64,000 bases of DNA from Vibrionales bacterium SWAT-3 (GTDB taxonomy: Bacteria > Pseudomonadota > Gammaproteobacteria > Enterobacterales > Vibrionaceae), in contig AAZW01000018.1 of NCBI GenBank assembly GCA_000169995.1, positions 1-64,000 of the forward strand. The letters run 5' to 3'. Positions 37,186 through 46,642 of the stretch are shown piece after piece (within the stretch, counting starts at the first letter, position 1; every line of letters starts with the position of its first letter). Both the position numbers and the translations under genes were made by a program. The notes beneath the pieces are model-generated. The model did no database searches. It was not told the DNA's origin and saw only the letters and a list, made by a program, of their open reading frames with translations.

Positions 37186-39476
37186 TGCTCATCTCCCTCT
37201 GTTTTCTCTAAGCGCTGAGCCGCGATCTGACGTAATACTCGCCACAACACGATTGTCACAATAACCATCATCAACGCTGCAAAGCAGGCAATAAGAATCG
37301 GATGACTCGAAAAGTGATATCAAATCAACTGCCAAACTGGTAGCTCACCAACGTAGTAGTGAGCACCTACATTGTAGCTTGCAACCTCGTTATTTCTGAG
37401 CGTAATAAGCGAGCCAAACATGTGTTGGACTTTGCCTGAATCGCTTAACGCAGTATCTATAGAAGCAAAATCAGATGGGTGTGCTGCCATTATTGACACC
37501 AAGCTACGATTACTTGTAAATGGCGATTCCATCCCATAAATAGCGGCGAATGAACCATGAGCTTCTACTGCAACATAGTCGGTTGCATCTTGCTCTGTAT
37601 TCGAAGGACTCATCCAGTTCATGCCAAGTTGTTCCTCATTTTTACTTGGCAATCGGATTTGACGTTCTCCAGCTTCCATAACAATATTCAACTGCTCTGG
37701 AGCATAGCCTGCTTGTTGAAGCTCACTAGCAACACCAATACTTAGTATGTCTTTATCTGCCAAAGACTCACTATCCCAATTATCGGTTAGCATAACCTGA
37801 AGACCCGGGTAACCAGAGTCGCTACCTAAAGACCCCATAACATTGATAAAAGTTTGTAACGCTTCTCTTGGTGCATCCTTTGGCAAAATAATCGCTGTTT
37901 CCGACAGGTCTGCCATCCTTGTATATGGAAAACCCGAAGTCGCGAATGCACGCATATTAGGCATCTCGATGTAATGAGGGAAACCACTAAAATCGATGGT
38001 TGAATCGCCATCAACCACTGCGTATTGCTTACTAGGTTGTGTCACTTGACACTGTCCATCAGTCACAGAAGCAAAGCCAAACTCAAAGTCGATTTGGTTC
38101 TTACTACCAACCTTAAATGCGGGGATTCTTACTCGATCACCCGAACTCAAAAAGCTGTCATCAAGCAATGGAACCCTTACACGGTTGGAATCGCCACCCT
38201 GACCTTCTGTTGTTAAGTTAAATGCTTGAATGAACTGGTCATTGATGCTCAACGTCAAACGAGACCCAGAGTGATCATCGGTTGGTGGAGAATAACGATA
38301 GTTTAAATCCATCGGTATACCACGACTCTGCCAAGTAAAGAGATCCGGTGGTAAGCGAAGGCTGACACTAATAGGCGGAGGCGTACGACCTTCAACTTGA
38401 AGCGCACTTTTCTGCTCAACAAGCTCAGACAAAGCTACAGGGCGATCTGTGCTAACCCAGTTTGGCGAATCATAAGGAATTCGTGGTTTGATCTGTTTAA
38501 CATCGTTAACCTTCGCGATCGGTCCCGTCAATACTTGATTGCCTAATGCTAACCCTTGGACTGCCGTGTTTAGGTCGTCGCTATCACGGCCAACGACTAA
38601 AAGAAGTTTTACATAAGGATCCGTAGGGTGAGTTATCACTTGTAGATAGGGGCCATCTGTATCAGGGAAATCTCGTAAAAAGTCGGGTTTATTGTCATTT
38701 GTAACAAAAACTACTGCATTACGATCTGGCAAAGTATCAAAACTCAAAGGAAAACTTGCCCCACGCCAACTAGCCAGTGCGCCAAAATATGAACTGAGTA
38801 CACCCGCCGCTTTAATATCATCAAGGCTATATTGGTCTCCTAAAACAACGGGCAAATCCAACTTGTTAAAATCGCGAACATCAAAAAATGGGGCTGGCAA
38901 TAAGCTCAAATCGCTCTTGATCATTGTTTTCTGAACAGACATTTCAATTCGACTACTTTGACTAATCTCAGCCCAAATACTCGAATCATTGGGATTTGCG
39001 CAATCTGTTCTCGTGTTGCCAATCAGCTCAAAGCGTATTTGGTTATAATTGCTGAAATAACGCGTATCTAGCGGCATAGATAAATTCAGCTTTTGCCCTT
39101 GCTGCCCGTCAACAATAGACGTCACTCCCATTAGTTCATTATTCAAATACACTTTTACGTGAGAAACCAAAGACAACAGGGCTGGGGATGGAGTTATATC
39201 AAAATATAAAGTCGCCTTTGAAACGACCTCATCAAGACGAGAGCCGAACCCAACATAAGCACTTGCCTCACTCCCTTGAATCGCAATCGAACCGTTATAG
39301 CCCAGTTGACTAAATGGAATGACGCGCTGCACGACTTCGGCACTTTCACTCAGGCTCAGCAACCCTTCAGCAGGCGCTTCTGGTTGATATTGATTAACAT
39401 TATTTGCTGCGGCATTACCCGAAAAGCACGCGATTGAGAGTGCTGTTAACGCCGTTATTGTTTTATTATTTAGCAT
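37182..39476 (-). pseudogene. bcsB: cellulose synthase regulatory subunit BcsB with late in-frame TGA
   Basis: The periplasmic partner of BcsA, with signal peptide, carbohydrate-binding and ferredoxin-like domains, and a C-terminal TM anchor that packs on BcsA. Codon 719 is TGA (37320-37322) in PVWQLI-stop-YHFSSHPILIAC. Beyond it the same frame continues for 45 codons, encoding the expected TM helix (PILIACFAALMMVIVTIVLW) and basic tail, and stops at 37182, overlapping bcsZ by 4 bp. A TGG-to-TGA change at a Trp codon is the obvious lesion. The truncated protein would lack its anchor. ATG 39476 is preferred to ATG 39500 because AGGA lies upstream. Confidence 0.88.
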
Positions 39477-40317
39477 GACTTTGGGTCCTGATTGGGACAT
39501 AGCGTGGTCTCAACGACCAAATAAATTCGAAACTATTTAAAAGTAAATCCACAGAAACTCTTATAAAGTTAGGGCTGTGTTTCAATAAACGTTTATAACC
39601 ATTAAAACCGACTTGGAGCACTGCTCGCATGCTCGATAATGGTTTATCTGACTGATATCCTTGCTGCCATTTCGCCCATGTATCAGCTCGAGCGAATGTA
39701 CATTGAACATATTGAACTTGCTGTTGATGAGACAACTCCTCCAAACGAAGCCCAAAAATGCCTTTAGATGCGTAAGCGACGGTCATTGGGAAAACGAATT
39801 CTTGTCCACCACGTTTGAGCACAACGTCTAAACACTGACCAAGTAAATACTCACAAGTTTTATCATCAGCATCATCGATCACAACCCTAATACCGCCTAA
39901 AGAAAAATCCTTCATTTCTGCCTGAATTAAATGCCCTGTATGAAGCCTAACCCAAATTGGCATTGAAACTTCTACTCGGTGGTCTTTACGGACTTGCTTC
40001 GCCTCAACCGCTACAGCAACCGCTGCACCCAATATCAACAAGTTGTATAAGGTCCAGATCAAATTAACCATAACGGTACCAATCTCATCATTTGGTCCCC
40101 AGCCCAAGCGATAGAAACCAACACCAGCCCCTAAAATATTGAGGGCAACGAGAACTAAATATGGTCTCGAGATCACCCAGTCGTAATGAGACTTCTCAAC
40201 TAACCCACCTTTGCCTGTAACATTAAAAGTACCTTTATGTGGAGCAAACAGTGCAACAGTCGTTGGTCTTGCGATGTACCAAGCTAACACTGTTTCATAG
40301 ACCTCACCCCAAAATGT

Positions 40318-40546
40318 ATATGGAATCCACGTATTTACAAAGTGAAATAATTAATAAAAGTTAAGATGCGTACGTATATTCGGCTTCTTGGTGAAGGAGC
40401 TACCTTCTAGCCTTTGATGTTTGCGCACCTACCGTCCTCATCGAGTTATCAGCCTCTTAAAGCGTCACATTTTGGTCAGGTTTTCAGTAGGTTGGTCTTA
40501 CCTTTTATGCATCATCATTTTGTAAGATTTTAGAATTTGTTAGTGA
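40318..40546 (-). ncRNA. candidate bridge-RNA region of the bcsA IS110 element
   Basis: 229 bp of non-coding DNA downstream of the transposase, the place where IS1111-type elements encode their structured guide RNA. CACATTTTGG at 40466-40475 (plus strand) means that an RNA transcribed with the transposase would contain CCAAAATGTG. That equals the plus strand of the pre-insertion target across the junction (CCAAAATGT at 40309-40317, then G at 41651). RNA ends and folding cannot be determined here. Confidence 0.4.
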
Positions 40547-41578
40547 TTAATTAGTGAGTAATACTGGTTTATATTCAGTCTCATACCGAAGCATTGCCCA
40601 CGCAGTCCGTACCACTTTGTTAGCCAGTGCAATGCAGGCCTTCTTGAAGCCGATACGATCTATGATGCTTCTCAACCAAGCATCCTTTTGAGTCTTCGGT
40701 TTTTCGGGTAGTCGTCCAACGTAAGACATTGCACCAAGATAAAGAAGCGAGCGTAGCTCCTTCACACCACCGCATTTATCGATCCCAATCATAAAGACTT
40801 TGCCACCTGAACTGTGTTGTTTCGGCGTAAGACCAACAAACGCTGAAGCTTGTCTTCCATTCTTGAACTGCTTTCCATCACCAAGAGTTGTATAGAGCAT
40901 CGCAGCAGTTGTTTCACCAACACCTTCAATTTCCATTAATCGTTGGCATGGTTCTATCTGACGGGTTAAAGCATTTTTCTCTTTTTCGAACACGATGAGT
41001 TTTGCTTTCAGTTCTTTATATTGATCCCACAGCGTGGACAGAACGGATACAACATTTGCTGGTATTGATGTCTCTCCATCAAGCACTGTTTGAACCGATG
41101 TTTTTAATCCTTTTTCACCTTTAGGGTTAGCAATACCATAGCCTAAAATGGTGCCTCGAATATGCTGCCCCAAAGAAACCACACTGCGAGATAAGAAACG
41201 ACGACTACTTTCCATGGATTGCATAGATTGCTGTTCAAGCGATTTTGGACGACTATATTTGATACCGATTTGGATAGCTGCGTTAGCGATAGCAAGAGCA
41301 TCATTGTGATCAGTTTTATGGCCTTCCAAGTACCCTTTTACTTTCTTAGGATTGATGATCCGTACTTCGTGTCCAAATTTTTCGGCCAACTGCCCCCAAT
41401 AATGGCAGCCGCAACACCCCTCCATAGCGACAATTGAAGGCTTGGCTTTGGCGAGAAACTCTTTCATTTTTTGGCGACTTAGAGGCTTATTGGACAGCAA
41501 CTCACCATGAATGCTGATATGACAGGCTTGAAGAACATTTTTTGCTAAGTCGATAGCGATAACATTACTAGTCAACAT
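40547..41578 (-). CDS. IS110/IS1111-family transposase (DEDD recombinase)
   Basis: A 343-residue recombinase. The N-terminal RuvC-like DEDD domain shows AIDLAK (Asp11), AMEGCCG (Glu) and KTDHNDA (two Asp). The C-terminal Transposase_20 domain has the helix-hairpin region IEGVGETTAAML and the conserved serine region QHSSGG, which contributes the nucleophile in IS110 enzymes. Appears intact. Confidence 0.94.
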   Translation of the reverse strand: MLTSNVIAIDLAKNVLQACHISIHGELLSNKPLSRQKMKEFLAKAKPSIVAMEGCCGCHYWGQLAEKFGHEVRIINPKKVKGYLEGHKTDHNDALAIANAAIQIGIKYSRPKSLEQQSMQSMESSRRFLSRSVVSLGQHIRGTILGYGIANPKGEKGLKTSVQTVLDGETSIPANVVSVLSTLWDQYKELKAKLIVFEKEKNALTRQIEPCQRLMEIEGVGETTAAMLYTTLGDGKQFKNGRQASAFVGLTPKQHSSGGKVFMIGIDKCGGVKELRSLLYLGAMSYVGRLPEKPKTQKDAWLRSIIDRIGFKKACIALANKVVRTAWAMLRYETEYKPVLLTN

Positions 41579-43435
41579 ATTGGAACCCTCTTTTTATCTC
41601 GTTCTCCTAAGCCTAGTTCGGCAGAGGAGGGAGTGGATTCCATACATCAAGTAACGATGGTCACCCTGCATTCGCGAATTCGTCATACTGGCATGTATCA
41701 TATGTGGTAACACATAGAGAATAATGGCAAGTGCCGGAGCATAAATAACATACGAGTGTAAAATCAAAAATGCGAGTGGAGCTATTAAAAATACTATCCT
41801 TGGGATACCAGATAAAAAGTGCATCATCGCGTTTAGGTAACAAAGTCGCTGTGACAATTTAAGCCCTTTACCTATCAGTGGGTTATCTACACGGAATATC
41901 TGAGCCATACCTCTAGCCCATCGAATACGTTGACCAACGTGTGCTGATAGGGTTTCAGTCGCTAAGCCTGCTGAAATTGGCTGTTTTAAATACGCAGAAC
42001 GATAACCAAGGCGATGCATTCTGAGAGAAGTGTGTGCATCTTCTGTTACCGTTTCAACCGCGATACCGCCAACTTCCTCTAACGGCTCACGCCTTAAAAC
42101 AGCACAAGAACCACAGAAAAAAGTCGCGTCCCAAAGATCATTACCGTCTTGAATCAAGCCATAAAACAAACTCCCTTCATTAGGCACGTTTCGAAAATTC
42201 GACAAGTTGCGCTCAAATGGGTCAGGAGAAAAGAAATGGTGGGGCGTTTGTATCAACGCAAGCTTTGGATCTTTAAGAAACATTCCCATGGTTAGCTGAA
42301 AAAAAGCTCTAGTCGGAATATGATCGCAATCGAAAATAGCCACATACTCACCATGGGTTTGCTTCAACGCATAGTTGATGTTGCCCGCTTTCGCGTGTTC
42401 ATTAGTCGGACGACGGATATAATTAACTCCGACGCTATTAGCAAAGTCTCGAAAACTGTCACGCTTACCATCGTCAAGAATGTGAATGTTCAGTTTATCT
42501 TTTGGCCAGTCAACCCCAAGCGACGCATAAACTGTTGCTTTAACAACATCCAAATCTTCGTTGTAAGTTGGAATCATCAAATCGATTGTAGGCCAACTTG
42601 AATGGTCTTTTGGCATAGACACAGGCTTGCGACTCAAAGGCCAAATATTCTGAAAATAGCCCAGCAAAAGTACAATCCAAGAGTAAGTTTCTGCCAAAAG
42701 TAAAATACTCCCCAAGATAAGAGCTACCGGGTCGTCCCAATTTAAAGTCGATGAGTAACGCCACCACAGATAACGACACGAAGCCGTCACTGAAAGAATA
42801 ATCAGCAACATAGTGGGGAAGCGCCCCGGCATACGACGCACCATCATTGCCAACCCCCAAAGCAACAATATAAATACAGTTTGAGCCTGATAGCCAAAAG
42901 GGACAGTAAAACAAAGCAACGCAATAAAAACGACCAAGAAAAGTAGTATGTAGTTCAACAACATAACCAATTTGCTTTCTTTCATCCGTTCACGTATTTC
43001 GGATCCGTTGGTTTGATCCGCAGCCTTCTCGAGCCAGGCGACCAATTTAGATATTTGAGAGAACGGTATATAAAATAAATTTTTCAGTAAGTTAAATGTG
43101 TCATTGACGATTTTAACCACTTTCTTAGACAAGAATTTACAAGGGGTTTGCTTAAAAAAAGCTAGCCACAGCGTTTGAACCATAAATCGAACAGAATCAA
43201 ACAGCCTTGGAGCAGCAAAGTTTATATGTGGGTACAAATACAGAGGCAGCTTCCATGTGGCAACCCCTGCTATTTTAGGTTTCAAAAGAACAAAACAGAA
43301 AGAAAACCATATCGACAAAAGCATCCTGCCAACTCTTGTACTATTGCAGTTCTTGTACTTCTCGTAAGTTCTCGTTTGAGACTTAAATTGCTCAGCTATC
43401 CAAGGTTGGAAAATCAAATTCAGGCTACGCATTAG

Positions 43436-44218
43436 TTAGCCTTGAGAATAATGAGATGAAAACGTTGAAACACACCAAAAAGCCAAGGATTGAAAGTCCT
43501 TAGCAGCTTGACTAACCGGAGAGAAATGCTGAACCGTAGTAAGGTTAGCAACGCAATCTAGCAGAGCGGTATCACGATGGAGTAATACTGGTACTAATAT
43601 TGAACCAAATTCTTTCTTTAATACGAGCATGAAATCACGACCGACTTCAGTTTCTGGTTGATAGTGATTAATGACAAGTCGGATCTTATTCTTCTCTAAT
43701 AAGTCATCAAAGAAAGGATAGTTTTGAATCCAGGACTGAAGCGCACTATAGCTAACGGCATCGGCTGTAACGGTAATAAATACCACATCTATCGCATCAA
43801 TAGCGCCGTTGGCTGTTAGGTTGGTGAGATCAGATAGCGGTGAGTGGAACAATTGCCACTGTTCACCCTCCTCTTCACTAACATTTAATGTAGTATTTAT
43901 TAACGAATTCAGGTGTTGAACTCGATTTTGTTCAAACTCATAGTGTTGTTCAAAAGATAACTGCCCGAAAGGAAGAAACATCGCCCCTTGTGGGCTCTGA
44001 TAACCCGCGTCAAACAAGTTTAGTCGATTCAGCGTTCTTACTGCCCACCCGTCATTCTCTTCATATGGAAGACCTAAATGGAGGCCTAAAAGGTTCTCAG
44101 GTGAAGCGTCTATCGCTAATACCTGCTTATTGATTTTCACTAAAGCCTGCGAAAGGTTTGCTGTGATGGTCGTAGATCCACAACCACCACGTAAGCTAGC
44201 AAAAAGAAGGCGCTTCAT
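43436..44218 (-). CDS. bcsQ: cellulose biosynthesis MinD-like ATPase BcsQ
   Basis: A 260-residue ParA/MinD-family ATPase. Deviant Walker A GGCGSTT near the N-terminus (FASLRGGCGSTTITANLSQAL) and the Walker A' Asp in VLAIDASPENLLG. In E. coli BcsQ works with BcsR and BcsE at the inner face of the synthase and is needed for cellulose production. Intact. It overlaps bcsR by 4 bp and precedes bcsA by 3 bp. Confidence 0.88.
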   Translation of the reverse strand: MKRLLFASLRGGCGSTTITANLSQALVKINKQVLAIDASPENLLGLHLGLPYEENDGWAVRTLNRLNLFDAGYQSPQGAMFLPFGQLSFEQHYEFEQNRVQHLNSLINTTLNVSEEEGEQWQLFHSPLSDLTNLTANGAIDAIDVVFITVTADAVSYSALQSWIQNYPFFDDLLEKNKIRLVINHYQPETEVGRDFMLVLKKEFGSILVPVLLHRDTALLDCVANLTTVQHFSPVSQAAKDFQSLAFWCVSTFSSHYSQG

Positions 44219-44436
44219 ATCGCTTCCGTTTCTATACCTGCCTGTCTCTTACCGACCAATTTATCAGTAGTGCGTACTTGCTTTGATTGAAATATTAACC
44301 ACTTACTTTTAGCTTGTGTATAAGACTCATTCTCTGTCATTTCAATGTACTGATGTTGAGTTAGATTATATGAAGCGTAGATCGAATTAATGTCTTTTGC
44401 TGGTTCAGCCACTAGATCTTTCCAAAATAAAAGCAT
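44215..44436 (-). CDS. bcsR: BcsR-like small cellulose-synthase accessory protein
   Basis: A 73-residue protein in the position of bcsR, overlapping bcsQ by ATGA. The segment KDINSIYASYNLTQHQYIEMTENESYTQAKSKW follows the BcsR spacing (DI, L, Y, E, A, W). Identity to E. coli BcsR is low, so the call leans on position. No strong ribosome site is seen at the ATG. It is the first gene of the leftward bcs operon. Confidence 0.68.
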   Translation of the reverse strand: MLLFWKDLVAEPAKDINSIYASYNLTQHQYIEMTENESYTQAKSKWLIFQSKQVRTTDKLVGKRQAGIETEAI

Positions 44437-44885
44437 AAAAACACAGAGGCAAAGACGTTCCTGTCAATTCCTTTAACCTGTATACATTACGCTGATAAAT
44501 ATTTAACGCACGAACCTATGCGCAGAACATGAATAGGATGTACATATGAGCAATGAAATCTTGACTCACACTACTTTCGTTCAATAAATGGTGTCTTCTT
44601 AGGTAATAAGGAATTAGCAACATAAATACAATTTGTAACTACTTACGAAAAATCTATATTTAAAATCAATGACATGGGCACATTTATTTAAACTGACTAT
44701 GATTCATCATGTAACACATAGTCATCTGAAAAATTATAATATATCTATTTTAATTTTCGATCAAACTTGATTAAGATATCCGCGTCATTTTATTGTCACA
44801 ACTCAGCTCTAAAGCTTCAACGCATAATGCTCTGTGTTATATGCTAGCTATCAAAAAACTTAACCACATGAAACTAAGGAATTTT
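44437..44885. other. divergent promoter region of the two bcs operons
   Basis: 449 bp, very A+T-rich, between bcsR and bcsE. It must hold both promoters. I found no convincing sigma-54 element, riboswitch or palindrome to assign a regulator. The 5' end of the annotated frame upstream of 44886 (TTG at 44793) is considered non-coding. Confidence 0.5.
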
Positions 44886-46469
44886 ATGCACTCGATTCAT
44901 GGACTACCGGCAACGACCAGTGAAAGAGAATATGAATCTGTATACGTCAATTTATTCACACACAAAAGACTAGCAATCGATTCCTTATTAAACTTATTAA
45001 AAAACAAAGATAACACTTCACTTACAATATTTACTGACAAAGAAACTTTTTTGACAGGGCTCACTGAAGAAGTAATATCAAAAATCAATCACTTAGCAAA
45101 AACATCATTAGAAAAAATGTATTTTGTTAATAGCCATCAGTCGAAAAAAACAATCAATCCAATTTCACTGTCACTTGATATTCACAATATCAATATAAAA
45201 ATCCGTTCTACTTATATTTTATTTATTCATGACAGCTTGCTCGCTCACTGTGATGACAATGAAATTGATAAATTTCTATACAATATACAAAGTATTGCTC
45301 ATAAAAAGCACTTATCCATCAATTTATGTATTTACGGCAACCTTGCAACGTCAATATTAAAACCAAAATTGCTCACTAATAACCGCTACATCGCAGGGCT
45401 TGCAACTATGACTCCAATCGATGAGTCTAGTTATAACTACCTTGTTGATTTTTGGTGCAATAAACATGGTGTTAAGTCTGATAGTGAATTTATTCTTACG
45501 AGTTCAAGTAACGGTCAATTAGAGGCTACCTTAAACCAGAACCTAAGCTCGCTAGACATAATCGAAGATAAAGCAGACAACGATCGAATCTATGTGAGCA
45601 AAGAAGTCTTGGGTGAGGGCGTTAAGGTTCCCAAAAGCGTACATGTAGCGAATGACAACCAAACGCTACTAAAAATGCTCGATAGTCCAAGAGCTTCAAC
45701 CGTTATCTTTAGTTGCAACAATCAGAAAGAAGTTAGGCAGTTAGCTATTGACTGCTTTAGGTTACGTGCTAAAGCGGGGAACCAATTAAAAATAGTTATT
45801 CGCGAGACTGAGCAGTGCCTAAGATACACAGACGAAAAGTTTCTACTTCGCGCAGGAGTTAATTTGATCTGCCCTGTTCAACTTCCTCACATGCGCTTTA
45901 TGACACAAGTCGAGGCAATACAAGGCCAGTTATCCACTCGCCCATTACCGAAGAATATCGAGTCTCTCCTCAAGTATGACCTAAAGTTCGGAAATAAAGG
46001 TTATATGCTAAACACTGAGTTTAAAGACTATTGTGGTGAGTTGATTGCTATGTCATCACGCTCCAATGTTAGGTTTGCGCTAATCAAGCTTAGCTTGTTA
46101 CCTGGAATGACGGCTGAAGAGTGCCTACGTCTCTGCCATATCCGTAGAGATGGCGATGTTGTCACTGCATGTAATAATGCTCTTTATATCCTTTTTAGTG
46201 CAATCCGCCACAACGACATCAACGTTGCACTGAGTAACGTTTTCGAGTTTCCTATTCGCGATCTGTTTTATACGGTTCAAACTTATGACACTCAACATGA
46301 TATCGAAGCCGAATTGCAATACATCATAAAAGATCAGGCCACAATCTCATCTGAAGTGTCACAATTAACGACAGAAGAAAAGATTTTTTCAGAGGCTACT
46401 CACCCCGTAACAGACGTCACCCCCCTATTTGCAATAAAAAAAGTTATCGCCTCAAAGGGAACCATATGA
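44886..46469 (+). CDS. bcsE: c-di-GMP-binding cellulose regulator BcsE
   Basis: 527 residues from the ATG at 44886, chosen because AAGGA lies 5-10 bp upstream; a TTG at 44793 is in frame but has no ribosome site. The family region GVNLICPVQLPHMRFMTQVEAIQGQ, part of the GIL (GGDEF I-site-like) module that binds c-di-GMP, is present in the second half. BcsE recruits c-di-GMP to the synthase and stabilises BcsQ and BcsR. First gene of bcsEFG; overlaps bcsF by 4 bp. The gene body is notably A+T-rich at its 5' end. Confidence 0.88.
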   Translation: MHSIHGLPATTSEREYESVYVNLFTHKRLAIDSLLNLLKNKDNTSLTIFTDKETFLTGLTEEVISKINHLAKTSLEKMYFVNSHQSKKTINPISLSLDIHNINIKIRSTYILFIHDSLLAHCDDNEIDKFLYNIQSIAHKKHLSINLCIYGNLATSILKPKLLTNNRYIAGLATMTPIDESSYNYLVDFWCNKHGVKSDSEFILTSSSNGQLEATLNQNLSSLDIIEDKADNDRIYVSKEVLGEGVKVPKSVHVANDNQTLLKMLDSPRASTVIFSCNNQKEVRQLAIDCFRLRAKAGNQLKIVIRETEQCLRYTDEKFLLRAGVNLICPVQLPHMRFMTQVEAIQGQLSTRPLPKNIESLLKYDLKFGNKGYMLNTEFKDYCGELIAMSSRSNVRFALIKLSLLPGMTAEECLRLCHIRRDGDVVTACNNALYILFSAIRHNDINVALSNVFEFPIRDLFYTVQTYDTQHDIEAELQYIIKDQATISSEVSQLTTEEKIFSEATHPVTDVTPLFAIKKVIASKGTI

Positions 46470-46642
46470 ACATTAATGACTTTCTACTCACGGCAACTAT
46501 CAGCGCCTTAATTGGGGGGCTACTCGGTTACTTTCTTCGCGATGCTGTGGAATTTAGTATACGTGTTTATCAACGTCACTTCACACGTTCACGGTATTTC
46601 GAACAAGATGCCACTATCACTAAAAATAAGAAGCTAAAATAA
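46466..46642 (+). CDS. bcsF: small membrane protein BcsF
   Basis: A 58-residue protein with one N-terminal TM helix (LLTATISALIGGLLGYFL) and a basic tail (RVYQRHFTRSRYF, ending KNKKLK), matching the BcsF layout. It is squeezed between bcsE (ATGA overlap) and bcsG (TAATG overlap), so translation of all three is coupled. BcsF helps assemble the BcsG/BcsE inner-membrane complex. Confidence 0.88.
   Translation: MNINDFLLTATISALIGGLLGYFLRDAVEFSIRVYQRHFTRSRYFEQDATITKNKKLK

Larger units (their letters stand above)
40318..41650 (-). mobile_element. IS110-family (IS1111-like) insertion sequence in bcsA
   Basis: An element of about 1333 bp defined by the restored bcsA frame. Subterminal inverted repeats TATGGAATCCAC (40319-40330) and GTGGATTCCATA (41633-41644) lie 1 and 6 bp inside the ends. 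No target duplication is visible. It has one transposase gene on the minus strand, 72 bp of non-coding DNA on its 5' side and 229 bp on its 3' side. Subterminal repeats and a long 3' non-coding end are features of the IS1111 subgroup. Confidence 0.9.
39466..43432 (-). pseudogene. bcsA: cellulose synthase catalytic subunit BcsA, interrupted by an IS
   Basis: A processive GT2 enzyme that makes beta-1,4-glucan from UDP-glucose and is activated by c-di-GMP at its PilZ domain. Residues 1-594 (43432-41651) contain the TM helices and catalytic motifs DDGK, FDCD, TED and QRIRWARG. Then an IS110-family element intervenes. The gene resumes at 40317 with TFWGEVYETVLAWYIARP, further TM helices and PilZ (RKDHR and DFSLGG motifs). 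Joining 41651 to 40317 restores the reading frame exactly. The N-terminal product would lack PilZ and the last TM helices, so activity is not expected. Confidence 0.95.

Noticed and set aside
40318..41650. A 2-bp core duplication (GT) at the bcsA IS110 ends
   Set aside because: It would put the restored bcsA out of frame; the exact in-frame restoration HRY-TFWGE requires no duplication.
44437..44885. c-di-GMP riboswitch or sigma-54 promoter between the bcs operons
   Set aside because: No GEMM core sequence and no TGGC-N8-TTGC element were found.
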